A stretch of 64,000 nt of DNA from Molossus alvarezi (taxonomy: Eukaryota; Chordata; Mammalia; Chiroptera; Molossidae): positions 6,262,001 through 6,326,000 of the forward strand of contig CM073886.1 in NCBI GenBank assembly GCA_037176705.1, written 5' to 3'. This document shows positions 10,111 through 20,659 of this stretch, one piece after another. Each line of letters starts with the position of its first letter. Positions within the stretch are counted from its first letter, which is position 1. Both the position numbers and the translations under genes were made by a program. The notes beneath the pieces were generated by a model. It was not told where the DNA came from. It worked only from the letters and a program-made list of their open reading frames with translations, and did not search any database.

Positions 10111-10667
10111 ACCAGATAAATCCTGTGTGATTCAACTCACATCAATTACCTAGAGCAGTCAAATCCATAGACAAAGGACAAAGGTGGGTGCCAGGGGCTG
10201 GGGGCTTTGGGTAATGGACTGTTGTTTAATAGGCAGAGTTTCAGTTTTGCAAGATGAAGAGAGTTCTGGGTGTGGGTTATACAACAATGTGACTGTACTT
10301 ATACTTAACACTACTGTACTTAACCACAATGAAATGTCATCTCACACCTGTTAGAGTGGCTATCATCAAAACCACAAGAGATAAAAAGCATTGGTGAGGA
10401 TGTTGAGAAAAGGGAACCTTGGTGCACTGTTGCAGGGAATATAAATTTGTGCAGCCACTTTGGAAACAATATGAAGGTTCCTCAAAAAGTTAGAAACAGA
10501 ACAACCTCATAGTCCAGCAATCCCACTTCTGGGAATCTAGTCAAAGAAACGGAAATCACTGTCAGGAAGACATACCTGCACTTCCATGTTCTTTGCAGCA
10601 TTATTCACAATAGCCAAGACGTGGAAACAAGCTAAGTGTCCACCAGTGGGTGAATGGACAGATATGT

Positions 10668-10668
<1 letters not shown>

Positions 10669-10698
<30 letters not shown>
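10669..10698. repeat. (CA)n microsatellite
   Basis: Uninterrupted CA dinucleotide run of about 15 units inside the L1. Confidence 0.97.
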
Positions 10699-10699
<1 letters not shown>

Positions 10700-11053
10700 G
10701 GAATGTTATTCAGCCATAGAAAAGAAGGAAATCCTGCCATTCGTGATAACACGGATGGACCTTATGAGCATTATGCTAAGTGAAATAAATCAGACAGAGA
10801 AAGACACATACTATATGATCTCACTTATATGTAGAACCTAAAAACCAAACTCATAGAAACTTAGACTAGACTAGTGGGTGCCAGGAGTTGGGAGGGTTGT
10901 GTGTGGGGCTGCTGGTGACATAGGTGAGATGGTCAAAGGTACAAACTTCCAGTTGTAAGATAAGTAAGCTCTGGGGATGTCATGTGTACTATAGTTAACA
11001 ACACTGTATTGTGTATCTGAAAGTTGCTAAGAAAGTAGATCTTAAAAGTTCTC

Positions 11054-11271
11054 ATCCCTGGCTAGCGTGGTTCAGTGGTTGAGTGTTGACCCTGCACCAT
11101 GAGGCCACCAGTTCGATTCCCGGTCAGGGCACATGCCCAGGTTGTGGGCCAAATCCCCAGTGGGGAGCATGCAGGAGGCAGCCAATCAATGTTCCCTCTC
11201 ATCGATGTTTCTATCTCTCTCTCCCTCTCCCTTCCTCTCTCTCTCAAATCAATAAAGAAAAAAACGATTTT
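11054..11271 (+). mobile_element. VES SINE with TSD
   Basis: Forward VES with the B-box-like 'agttcgattcc', the CT-rich region and 'ctcaaatcaataaag'. The TSD 'ttaaaagttctc' lies at 11042-11053 and 11272-11283. Inserted in the L1 3' UTR. Confidence 0.93.
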
Positions 11272-11549
11272 TTAAAAGTTCTCTTCACAAGCAAAATAAA
11301 TCGCAACTATGTGAGGTGAGTGAGGGTAACTAAACTTGTGGTAATCATTTTGCAACATATGCATATATTAAATAATTGTGTTGCACACCTTAAAGTAATA
11401 CAATGTTTTAGTCAAGTATATCCCAATGAACCTGGAAAAAAGAAATGGTTAAGATGGTACATTTTGTTACATAGATTTTTATTACATATTTTTGTTACAA
11501 ATGTTATACCACAATTTAAAAAATTGCTTTACACATATTGAGACATTTA

Positions 11550-11860
11550 TTATGCAACAAAGTGATATATTATGTAACATTTGATATAAATTTTATGTTA
11601 CATATATTATGCCACAATATTTTTAGAAACTAAAAATAAACTTTATCTGTGGTGGAAGTGAGACAGGGTTTCCCTCTGGAGGGGTTATTTCCTGGGAAAG
11701 AGTGTTTTCTGAGGAGCTAGAACTTTTCTATATTTTGATCTGGTGAGGGTACACAGATGTAGACATATGTAAAAACATACTCTACTGTAGACTTAAAATT
11801 AATTATCGTATTGTACATATGTTATACTGCAAAAACAGAAACATTAAAGGTAACTGGTTA
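11550..11860 (+). mobile_element. L1 3' UTR remnant
   Basis: 'gggttatttcctgggaaa', 'ctgtagacttaaaatt' and 'gttatactgcaaaaaca' resemble the extreme 3' UTR of old L1 elements. Moderate support only. Confidence 0.5.
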
Positions 11861-11944
11861 TCTTTCCTAGTAGAGTTTTCCTATGTAGAAAGAAGTGTCC
11901 CATTCTTACCAGAATGTTTCCCAGGGAATGTCATAAAAAAAGCT

Positions 11945-12145
11945 CTCTTGAGAGCAAGGGCTCCGGGCTCAGAGACGGGGTGCAGGTCATAGCACTGCCA
12001 GTCTCTGACGTGGGACCTCGGGAAAGTCACTCAACCTCACTGTAACGTAGGTTCCTCCTCCGTGCATGACAGGAGTCACGCAGGAGAGACACCAGTGCAG
12101 AGAGGGTCCAGCAGGATCTGTCAGTGGTAATGTTCGAGCCATAGT
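11945..12145 (+). repeat. MIR SINE
   Basis: 'ccgggctcagagac', 'gacctcgggaaagtcactca' and 'acctcactgtaacgtaggtt' follow the MIR core. Confidence 0.7.
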
Positions 12146-12245
12146 AGTGTTTTTCCATTTACTTTTTTTTTATTGAGGTAAAGTATATAAAACATAAAAT
12201 TTACTATTTTAACCACCCATTTTCCTTTATTTTATTTATTTTTAA

Positions 12246-12388
12246 ACCTCACCTGGGGGTATTTTTTCCCATTTATCTTCAGATAGAGTGGGAGGGATAT
12301 ATATATATATATAGTATATATAGTATATATATATAGTATATGTGTGTGTGTGTGTGTGTGTGTGTATAGATATATATCAGTATATGTA

Positions 12389-12443
<55 letters not shown>

Positions 12444-12605
12444 ATCAATGTTAGAGAGACACATCGATTGGTTGCCTCCTCCACAACCTGACCAGGGTCA
12501 GGGACCAAACTGCAACTGAGGTATGTACCCTTGACTGGAATTGAACCTGTGACTCTTTGGTCTGCGGACCGACACTCTAACTGCTGAGCCAAACTGGCCA
12601 GGGCA
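12246..12605 (-). mobile_element. VES SINE with internal microsatellite expansion
   Basis: Reverse VES from 'cctcacctgggggtattttt' to 'gccaaactggccagggc'. The GA-rich middle has expanded into about 150 bp of (AT)n, (GT)n, (AT)n and (GA)n runs at 12295-12443. It lies tail-out beside a forward VES at 12632. Confidence 0.93.
12295..12443. repeat. compound (AT)n(GT)n(AT)n(GA)n microsatellite
   Basis: Mixed dinucleotide repeats inside a VES SINE. Confidence 0.97.
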
Positions 12606-12631
12606 GCACTCCATTTTAAACTGTACAGTTC

Positions 12632-12892
12632 GCCTTGGCCGGTTGGCTCAGCAGTTGGGGCATTGGCCCGCGGACCCAAGAGTCCTGGGTTCAGTTCCCG
12701 CCAGGGGCACATACCTTGGTTGTAGTTTGTCCCTGGCCCCAAGGCCCTGGTTGGGGCGGTGTGGATGGCAACCACTCAATGTGTGTGTGTCTCTCTCTCT
12801 CTCTCACGTTGATGTTTCTCTCTCTTTCTCCCTCTCCCCTCCTGCTCTATCTGAAGATAAATGCAGAAAGAATGTCCTGGGGTGAGGATTGA
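12632..12892 (+). mobile_element. VES SINE
   Basis: Forward copy: 'cttggccggttggctcagca', 'cctgggttcagttcc', CT-rich block and tail 'tcctggggtgagga'. Separated by only 26 bp from the inverted VES at 12246-12605. Confidence 0.93.
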
Positions 12893-13030
12893 AAAACAAC
12901 AACCGTCCAGGTCAGTGGCAGTGAGGGCGCGCACTGTTGTGTGCCATCCAGCCATCCACCATCCAGCCCCAGAACTTTCTCATCTTCTCAAACTGAAACT
13001 CTGTCCCATTAATTCATTCACCCCATTTTT

Positions 13031-13264
13031 TTAAAAAGTCCTCACCGGAGGATACTTTTCCATTTATCTTCAGATAGAGTGGGAGGGAGAGAGAGAGAGA
13101 CAGAAACATCGATGTGAGAGAGATACATTGATTGGTCGCCTCACGTACAACTCAGGGCCGGGGACTGAACCACAACTGAGGTACATGCCCTTGACTGGAA
13201 TTGAACCCGTGACTCTTTGGTCCGTGGGCTGACGCTCTGATCGTGGAGCCAAACCGGCCAGGGC
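13031..13264 (-). mobile_element. VES SINE with 17-bp TSD
   Basis: Reverse VES from 'gtcctcaccggaggatactt' to 'gccaaaccggccagggc'. The exact TSD 'tcattcaccccattttt' lies at 13014-13030 and 13265-13281. Confidence 0.96.
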
Positions 13265-13696
13265 TCATTCACCCCATTTTTAATATGGTAAAATGCACAT
13301 AACAAAAAACGACTACCTTAAGCATTCAGTGCCATAAAGTAATTTGTATCATTGTGCAACTATTGCCACCACCCACCTCCAGATCTGTTTGATTTTGCAA
13401 AACTGAAACTCAGCACCTCATAAAACAGTAACTCCCCATCCTTCCTAACCACTATTCTGTCTGTCTCTATGAGCTTGAATACTCTAGATACCTCATGTGA
13501 ATGCAGGCATACAAGTTTTGTCTTTTTTGTAACTGGCTTATTCCACTTAGCATAATGTTCTCCAAGTTTATCCATGTGGTGGCATATGTAAGAATTTCCT
13601 TCCTTTTAAGGATGAATTGCATTCCATTGTGTTCATATACCACACTTTGCTTATCCATTCATCTGTTGATGGGCACTTGGGTTGCTTCCACATTTT

Positions 13697-13831
13697 TTTT
13701 TAAAATTTTTTATTTATTTTTTTGTTACAGATATTTCACCTTTTTTTACCCCATTGGCACCCCCCTCCCCACCCCGCCCCCGCCCCGCCCCCGGCTTAGT
13801 TGTCCATGTCCATTGGTCATGCACACATGCA
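13697..13831 (-). mobile_element. 5'-truncated L1 insertion (3' terminus only) with TSD
   Basis: About 135 bp of L1 3' end in reverse: 'gttacagatatttcacc', the CCCGCC-rich stretch, 'tgtccatgtccattggtcat'. The exact TSD 'ttgcttccacatttt' lies at 13682-13696 and 13832-13846. Confidence 0.9.
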
Positions 13832-15655
13832 TTGCTTCCACATTTTAACCACTGTGAAAAATGTGGCTGTAACACTCGTGTACAAGTATCTCTTCAAGAT
13901 CCTGCTTTCGCCATCCTTTCATTTTCAACCTATTAGTGTCTTTGGGTCTAAACTGATTGCCTTGTAGACAGCATATAGCTGGACCATATTAAAAAAAACA
14001 AACCCATTCTGCTATTTTCCGTCTTTTGGTGGAGAAATTACATTAAAAGTAATTACTGACATGGAGAGACTTATTTCTGTCATTTTGCTGTTTGCTTTCT
14101 TTCCTCATTTCCTGCATTACTGTCTTCTTTTGTGTGTAGCTGATTTTTTGTAGCAAAACATTTTAATTCCCTATTCATTTCCTTTTGTGTATCGTCTATA
14201 GCTATTTTCTTTGTGGTTACCATGGGCATGACATTTAACTTCCTAGCACTCTGGTTTGGATTTGTACATACAACACACCAAACTGCTCTTACACAGTTCT
14301 GTCTCCACCTCCTTCAGTTACGGATGTGACAGAATGACATCTCTATACATTACGTATTCAAAAACATCATGTATTCTGTTTCTGTTTTTATGACTCGTTA
14401 GTCTCTTAAATTATGTACAAAACCAAAGTTACAATAACACTACCTTTTGGGCTGATGATTCTTTTTTTATTTTTAAATTTAATTTTTTAAATTTATCTTT
14501 ATTGTGGAAAGTATTACAGATGTCCCCCATTTACCACCTCCACTGGGTTCCTGCCGCACCCCAGGCCTTCACCACTCTACTGTCTGTGTCCATTGATTAC
14601 GCATATATGCACTTAAGTTCTTTGGTTAATCTCTTCCTGTGCCCCTCGCCCCCCTTCTCTCTGAGCTCTGCAGTCTGTGCCATGCCTCCATGCCTCTGGA
14701 CCTGTTTTTTTTCATCAGTTTATTTTGTTCATTAGATATAAGTGAGATCATGGGATGCTTGTCTTTCTTTGACTGACTTATTTTGTGTAGTATAATACTC
14801 TCCAGGTCCCTCCATGCTGTCTCAAAGGGTAAGAGATCCTTTTTTTTGTTTGTTTGTTTCAGCTGCATAGTATTCTGTTGTGTAAATGTACCAGAGCTTT
14901 TTATCTACTCATCTACTGAAGGGTATTTGGGCTGTTTCCAGATCTTAACTATGAACATAGGGGTACTTAAATTCTTTCTGATTTGTGTTTCAGGATTCTT
15001 AGGATATAGTCTTAGAAGTGGGATCACTGGGTCCAATGGCAGTTCCATTTTTAATTTTCTGAGGAAACTCCATACTGTTTTTCATAGTGGCTGCAGCAGT
15101 CTACATTCCCACCAGAAATGTACTTTCCTCTCTCTCTATTCTCCCCACCACTTGTTGTTTGTTGATTTGTTGATGGTAGTCATTCTGGCAGGTGTTAGGT
15201 AATACTTCACTGTAGTTTTAATTTGCATCTGATGATTTGTGACTTTGAGCACTTTTTCAAGTCTCTTGGCCATTTGTATGTCCTCTTTGGAGAATTGTCT
15301 ATTTAGATCCTTTGCCCATTTTTAAGTTGGATTGTTTGTCTTCCTTTTGTTGAGTTCTATAAGTTCTTTATATATTTTAGAAATTAAAACTTCATCTGAT
15401 GTATCATTGGCAGATATGTTCTCCAATACAATGGGTTCCCTTTTAATTTTGAGGATGGTTTCTTTTGCTGTGAAAAAGCATTTTATTTTTATGTAGTCCC
15501 ATTTGTTCATTTTTTCCTTCGTTTCTCTTGCCCTAGGTGATGTATCTGTGAAAATTCTGCTATGTGAGATGTCTGAGATTTTGCTGCCTATGTTTTCTTC
15601 TAAGATATTTATGGTTTCATGACTTATAACTAAGTCTTTTATCCACTTTGAGTTT

Positions 15656-15908
15656 TTGTTTTTGTTTTTTTTAAATCCTCACCTGAGGACATTTTTCCAT
15701 TATCTTCAGATAGAGTGGGAGGGAGGGAGGAAGGGAGAGAGAGAAAAACATTGACATGAGAGAGATACATTAATTGGTTGCCTCCTACACAACCCTGACC
15801 AGGGCTGGGGACTGAACTGCAACTGAGGTACCTGTCCTTGAGCAGAATTGAACCTGCAATTCTGGTCCATGGACCGATGCTCTAACCATTGAACAAAACC
15901 GGCCAGGG
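15656..15908 (-). mobile_element. VES SINE
   Basis: Reverse VES from 'aatcctcacctgaggacatt' to 'caaaaccggccagggc'. Imperfect TSD around 'cca(c/t)tttgagttt' at 15643-15655 and 15909-15921. Confidence 0.92.
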
Positions 15909-16735
15909 CCATTTTGAGTTTATTCTTGTTTATAGTGTAAGTTGGTGGTCTAGTTTCATTTTTTTGCATGTCCCTGACCAATTTTCCCAACACCATTTAT
16001 TGAAGAGACTGTCTTTACCCCTGTGTATGTTCTTACCTCCTTCGTCAAATATTAATTGACCATAATGATGTGGATTGATTTCTGGGTCCTCTGTTCTGCT
16101 CTATTGATCTATATGCCTGTTCTTGTGCCAGTACCAGGCTGTTTCGATTACAATGGCTTTGTAGTATAACCGAATATCTGGTACTGTGATCCCTCCAACT
16201 TTGTTCTTCTTTTTCAAGATTGCTGTGGTTATTCACGGTCTTTTTTGGTTCCATATAAAGTTTTGGATTATTTGTTCTACATCTGTGAAATATGTAATTG
16301 GCATTTTAATAGGGATTATGTTGAATCTATAGATTGCTTTGGGTATTAGGGACATTTTAATGATGTTAATTCTTCCGGTCCATGAACACAGAATATGCTG
16401 CCACTTGTTTGTATCTTCCTCTATTTCTTTTTTCCATGTCCTATAGTTTTATGAGCACAGGTCTTTTACCTCCTTGGTTAAGTTTATTCCTAGGTCTTTT
16501 GTTGTTGTTATTGCAGTGGTAAAAGGAATTACCATTATTAGTGTATAAAAATGCCATCGATTTCTGGATGTTAATTTTCTATCCTGCTACTTTGCCGAAT
16601 TTATTTATTAACTCTAGTAGTTTTTTGGTAGATTCTATAGTGTTTTCTCTGTGCAATATTATGTCATCTGTGAATAATTACAGTTTTACTTCCTCCTTTC
16701 CAATTTTAATGCCTTTTATTTTTAGTTCTTTTTTT

Positions 16736-16975
16736 TAATCCTCACCTGAGAAAATTTTTGCATTTATTCTCAGGTAGAGCAGAAGGGAGAGAGGGGGAAG
16801 AGAGAGAGAGAAACATCAGTGTGAGAGAGACACATTGAGTGGTTGCCACCTACACGAACCCAACCAGGGCCAGGGACAAACTGCAACCGAGGTACATGCC
16901 CCCAGCGGGAACAAAACCCGGGACTCTCCAGTCCATGGTCTGATGCTGTAATCGCTTATCCAAACTGGCCAGGGC
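16736..16975 (-). mobile_element. VES SINE inside L1 ORF2
   Basis: Reverse VES from 'aatcctcacctgagaaaatt' to 'ccaaactggccagggc'. It interrupts the reverse-transcriptase coding part of the L1. Confidence 0.93.
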
Positions 16976-17426
16976 TATTTTTTTCTTCTTGTCTTATCCC
17001 TGTGGCTAGGACTTTCAGTATTAAGTTGAATAGCAGTGGTGAACACAGACATTCCTGTCTTGCTCCCGTTCTTAAGGGAAACGCTTTTAGTTTTTGCCCA
17101 TTAAGTATGATGTTGGCTTTAGGTTTGTCATATATGACTTTTGTTATTTTGAGGTATGATCCCTCTATTCCCACTTTGCTGAAAGTTTTTATCAAAAATG
17201 GGTGCTGGATTTTGTCAAATGCTTTTTCTGCATCTATTGATATGATCATGTGATTTTTATCCTTCATTTTGTTAATGTGATGTATCACATTTATTGATTT
17301 GTGGATACTGTACCAGCCTTGCATCCCTGGAATAAATCCAATTTGGTCACAATGTATGATCTTTTTAATGTATTGCTGGACCCTTTTTGGTAATATTTTG
17401 TTGAGGATTTTAACACATATGTTCAT
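16976..17426 (-). pseudogene. L1 ORF2 reverse-transcriptase fragment
   Basis: Open segment with the L1 reverse transcriptase landmarks [29 protein letters not shown] and [17 protein letters not shown]. This is the palm region before the catalytic [FY]ADD box. It has lost both ends, and a VES cuts it at 16975. No intact ORF2 exists here. Confidence 0.9.
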
Positions 17427-17517
17427 CAGGGATATTGACCTGTAATTTTCTTTCTCTGTAGTGTCTTTATCTGGTTTTGGAATTAGGATAATGCTGACCT
17501 CATAAAAAGTGTATTAG

Positions 17518-17723
17518 GCCCTGGCTGGGTGACTCAGTTGGTTGGAGTGGCGTCTCATACAAGAAAAGACTGCAGGTTTGATTTCTGTTTAGGGCAGATA
17601 CCCAGATAGCAAGTTTGATCCTCTGTCAGGATGTGTATGGGAGGCAATTTATTGATGTTTTACTCTCTCTCCCTTCCTCTCTCTCTAAAATCAATAAAAA
17701 CATATCCTCAGGTGAGGATTAAA
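17518..17723 (+). mobile_element. VES SINE at the L1 5' edge, with TSD
   Basis: Forward VES ('gccctggctgggtgactcag' to 'tcctcaggtgaggatt'). The TSD 'aaaaagtgtattag' lies at 17504-17517 and 17724-17737. It sits on the boundary between the truncated L1 and the older element beyond it. Confidence 0.93.
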
Positions 17724-18180
17724 AAAAAGTGTATTAGTCTCTTAAATCATGTAGGAAACAAAAAGGGGCGGACGTTACTAACCATTTCTATGATAACACT
17801 AGCTTTTATAATTGCACATATTTTTACCTTCATTGAGATCTTCATTTGTTCATATGGCTTTGAGTTACTGTCTAGTGTCCTTTCATTTCAACCTGCAGAC
17901 TCCCTTTAGCATTTCTTGCAGGGAAGTTCTAGTGGTAAAAGAGTTCCTAAGCTTTTATCTAGAAATGTCTTAATTTCTCCCTCACAATATAAAGGACAGT
18001 TTTGCTGGGTATAGAGGTCTTGATTTTTGTTTTCTTTAAGCATTTCGAATATATCAGTCCACTGCCTTCTGGCCTCCAATGTTTCTGATGAGAAATCTGC
18101 TTATAATCTTATGGGGGTCCCTTGTATGTGAGGAGTCATTTCTCTCTTACTGCTTTCAAGATTCTCTCTTTGTCAGTCTT

Positions 18181-18424
18181 CTTTTTTTTCCCAATGTCTT
18201 CCTTTTTAAAAATATTTTTCTTTATTGATTTTAGAGAGAGAGAGAAAGGAAGAGGGAGAGAGACATAGAAACATCCATAAGAGAGAACATAGATTGGCTG
18301 CCTCTTGCATGCCCCCCTACTGGGGATTGGGCCCACGACCTGGGCATGTGCCCTGATTGAGAATTGAACTGGCAACCTCTTGGTACATGGGTCAATGCTC
18401 AACCACTGAGCCTCACTGGCCGGG
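18181..18424 (-). mobile_element. VES SINE with 15-bp TSD
   Basis: Reverse VES with 'attgattttagagagagaga' and 'gattggctgcctcttgcatg', ending 'ctcactggccgggc'. The TSD 'ctctttgtcagtctt' lies at 18166-18180 and 18425-18439. Confidence 0.95.
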
Positions 18425-18943
18425 CTCTTTGTCAGTCTTTTGACAATGTGATTATAATCTGTCTCAGTGTGAATCTCTTTGAGTTTATCCTACTTAGAAT
18501 CATTTAAGCTTCATGGATGTTTCTATTCATGTCTATCATCAAATTAGAGTAGTTTTTGGTGTTAATTCTTCCAATAATCTTTCTGCCCTTTTTGTACCTC
18601 TTCCTCTTCTTGGACTCCCATTATGCATATGTTGATTTACTTGATGGTATCCCACAGGCCCCTTAGGCTCTGTTCACTTTTCTTCCATCCTTTTTCTTTC
18701 TGTTCTCTGTAATTTCAATTGTCCTAGCTTTAGGTTCACTGATTCTTTCATCTATATGCTCAAATCTGCCTTTGAATATTCCTCTAGGGAAATTTTCAAT
18801 TGTACTTTTCAGCTCTAGAATTTGTTTTTGGTTTCTTTTTAGGTTTTCTCTCCCTTTCTTGACATTTGCATTTTGTTCAGCCACCATTTTCTTGACTTTC
18901 TCTATGTATTCCTTTAGTTTTTGGCCATGTCTAAGACAGTTTT

Positions 18944-19236
18944 ATTGTTTTTGTTTTTTACCCTCACTCGAGAAGACAGTTTTTTTTTTATCCTCATTCG
19001 AGGACATTTTTTTTTCTTTTTTCTTTTTTTTGTTCAGATAGAGTGGGAGGGAGAGAGAGGAAAAGAGAGAGAGAAACATCAATGTGAAAGGGACACATTG
19101 AGTGGCTGCCACCCACACGACCCAACCAGGGCCGGGGACAAACTGCAACCAAGATACATGCCCTTAGTGGGAACCAAACCCAGGTCTCTCTGAACCACAG
19201 GCTGATGCTCTAACTGCTGAGCCAAACTGGCCAGGG
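18944..19236 (-). mobile_element. VES SINE with a duplicated tail and a third target-site copy
   Basis: A full reverse VES ('tcctcattcgaggacattt' to 'gccaaactggccagggc') is preceded by a separate 29-bp piece of VES tail ('taccctcactcgag'). The target sequence 'aagacagtt' appears three times: at 18933, between the two pieces at 18973, and after the element at 19239. Confidence 0.9.
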
Positions 19237-19360
19237 CTAAGACAGTTGTTTTAAAATCTTTGTCTAGTAGGCTCTCTATGTGGTGTTTCACTGGGACAGT
19301 GTCTGTCTGCTGGTTATTTTTGTCCTTTGAATGGGCCATACTTTTCTTAATATTAGGTTT

Positions 19361-19492
19361 TTTTCTTTCTTTCTTTTTAAAAAAATTGTTTTCCCATTCT
19401 TCTCCCATTCTTCTTCTTTGCCCCCCTCCACCAAGCCCCCACCCCTCCTCAGGCCTTCCCCACACTATTGTTTGTGTCCATGGGCTATGCAT
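19361..19492 (-). mobile_element. short L1 3'-end insertion
   Basis: 'gccttccccacactattgtt' and 'gtgtccatgggctatgcata' match the terminal L1 3' UTR seen at 14.55 kb and 41.6 kb. Only about 130 bp is present. Confidence 0.75.
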
Positions 19493-19649
19493 ATAATTAT
19501 TAGTAGTAAAAATTCTAGAATGACTTTGAAAATTGCTTAACTTTCCCAAATTTCTGTTTTCTCACATGTGAGATGAGAATTACGACATTTTAAAATTTTA
19601 ATAAATACTTAATAAATAAACTCCCGTGTGTCCCCAAATTCTCTGACAC

Positions 19650-20000
19650 TCTTTTCATTGAGACATGGGGTCTCCCCTTGAATACAGGCTCTGAGACTGC
19701 TTGACCTTTAGCATATGTTAGAAATGACACCATGTCAATTTCTAGGTCAGGCTTTAAGGAACTTCATCTTCCACTTCTTATCTCTTGGGGCATTCACTTC
19801 TGGAATTTAACCACCATGCTGTGAGAAAGTTCAAGATGTCAGTGGATAGGCTCATATAAAGAGGAACCAAGGCTCTGGCTAAAAGCCCTGGGTGAGCCCT
19901 CAACTGGCAGCCAGCACCAATTTATCAGCCATGTAAGTGAGTATCTTGAAAGCAGATCCTTCAGCCCCCAGTTAAGACTCCATGGCTGATGCCACATAGA
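19650..20000 (+). repeat. LTR-like repeat, family unassigned
   Basis: 'gaatacaggctctgagactg', 'cttccacttcttatctcttg' and 'ccaccatgctgtgagaaa' resemble a MaLR-like LTR also suggested at 54.3 kb. The subfamily and exact ends cannot be given. Confidence 0.4.
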
Positions 20001-20074
20001 ATAGAGATGAGCTTTTATTTATATTATTTAGTTTTTAAAAGTTAATTAATTAAATTATTTAAAATCAATTCTTT

Positions 20075-20182
20075 TTTTTTTTTTTTTTTTTTTTTTTTTG
20101 GAACCTGCCCTTAGCGGGAACCAAACCTGAGACTCTGGTCCGCAGGCCGATGCTCCAACCGCTGAGCCAAACCGGCCAGGGC
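20075..20182 (-). mobile_element. head-only VES SINE with 28-T tail and TSD
   Basis: Only the tRNA-like head remains, directly joined to an uninterrupted T28 run (20072-20099). The TSD 'taaaatca(a/g)ttcttt' lies at 20060-20074 and 20183-20197 with one mismatch. The body and 'cctcacc' tail are absent. The long pure T run suggests a recent insertion. Confidence 0.92.
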
Positions 20183-20204
20183 TAAAATCAGTTCTTTAGC
20201 ACAG

Positions 20205-20560
20205 AGATATCCAAAGAAAACTCATGTGAACCACATATAATTTTACATTTTCTAGTAACCAAATTTTAAAAAATAAGAAAAACAAAACAGAAAACAAAAA
20301 AACCCCACCAAAAAACAGGTAAAATTAACTTTAGAGAAAACTTTGATTTAGCTCAATATATCCAAAATATTATAAGTTCAACATACAATGAAAATAAAAA
20401 AAATATTTATGAGATATTTTACATTCTTTTTTCTGTCAAGTAGCTGATATTTGGGGTGTATTTTATACTTACAATTGCATCTCAGTTCAGACTAGCTCCA
20501 TTCCAAGTGCTCAGTGGCCACGTGTGGCTCCTGGTTACTGTACTGGGGAGTGCAGCCTTG
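20205..20560 (+). repeat. hAT-type MER-family DNA transposon relic
   Basis: 'aaccacatataattttacat', 'caatatatccaaaatattat', 'aagtgctcagtggccacgtg' and 'tggctcctggttactgtact' follow a widespread mammalian non-autonomous DNA transposon. A second copy of the same family is at 60.93-61.53 kb. Superfamily assignment is from memory. Confidence 0.55.
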
Positions 20561-20659
20561 GACTGAGACTTGGGAGGCAAACTACTACATCTCTGCCCCT
20601 GACTTACAGAGGAGGAAGTGAGACACAGAGGAAGCAAGGGGCTTGCCCATGGTTATGCA

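Larger units (their letters stand above)
10111..11450 (+). mobile_element. L1 ORF2 3' end and 3' UTR, sense
   Basis: Two stretches, 10111-10317 and 10318-11450, with L1 landmarks such as 'aatgaaatgtcatctcacac', 'cagcaatcccacttctggga', 'atgctaagtgaaataaatca' and 'gatctcacttatatg'. Coding frames are broken. It contains a (CA)n run and a VES SINE. The two stretches may be separate insertions of similar age. Confidence 0.8.
12150..14460 (-). mobile_element. ancient L1 (L1M-type), antisense, with nested insertions
   Basis: Reverse-oriented L1M with 'attgaggtaaagtatataaa', 'tggcttattccacttagcat', 'ttgatgggcacttgggttgc' and 'ttttgtgtgtagctgatttt'. Three VES SINEs and one short L1 3' fragment are nested in it. 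The right end (14397-14460) resembles the sequence at 17734-17800, on the far side of a younger L1. Confidence 0.7.
14465..17506 (-). mobile_element. L1 retrotransposon, 5'-truncated, with three nested VES copies
   Basis: Reverse L1 starting at its 3' end ('attgtggaaagtattacaga', about 14500). It runs through the ORF2 C-terminal region into the reverse transcriptase domain and is truncated at about 17506. Three VES SINEs lie in it or at its end. ORF2 is broken throughout and inactive. It was inserted into an older L1/HAL1-type sequence. Confidence 0.85.
17738..19360 (-). mobile_element. old HAL1/L1M-type element, antisense, ORF1 and 5' region
   Basis: 'gcttttatctagaaatgtct', 'cactgccttctggcctccaa', 'tttgagtttatcctactt' and the remnant ORF1 frame at 18663-18887 (KSTIENFPRGIFKG, ERISEPKARTIEITE) mark ORF1 of an old L1/HAL1 lineage. 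It continues into 'tttgaatgggccatactttt'. Two VES SINEs are nested within. Confidence 0.65.

Noticed and set aside
11054..11271. tRNA genes at the many tRNA-like heads.
   Set aside because: All belong to VES SINEs with GA/CT body, A-rich tail and TSDs. None folds as a complete tRNA with a normal acceptor and anticodon by eye.
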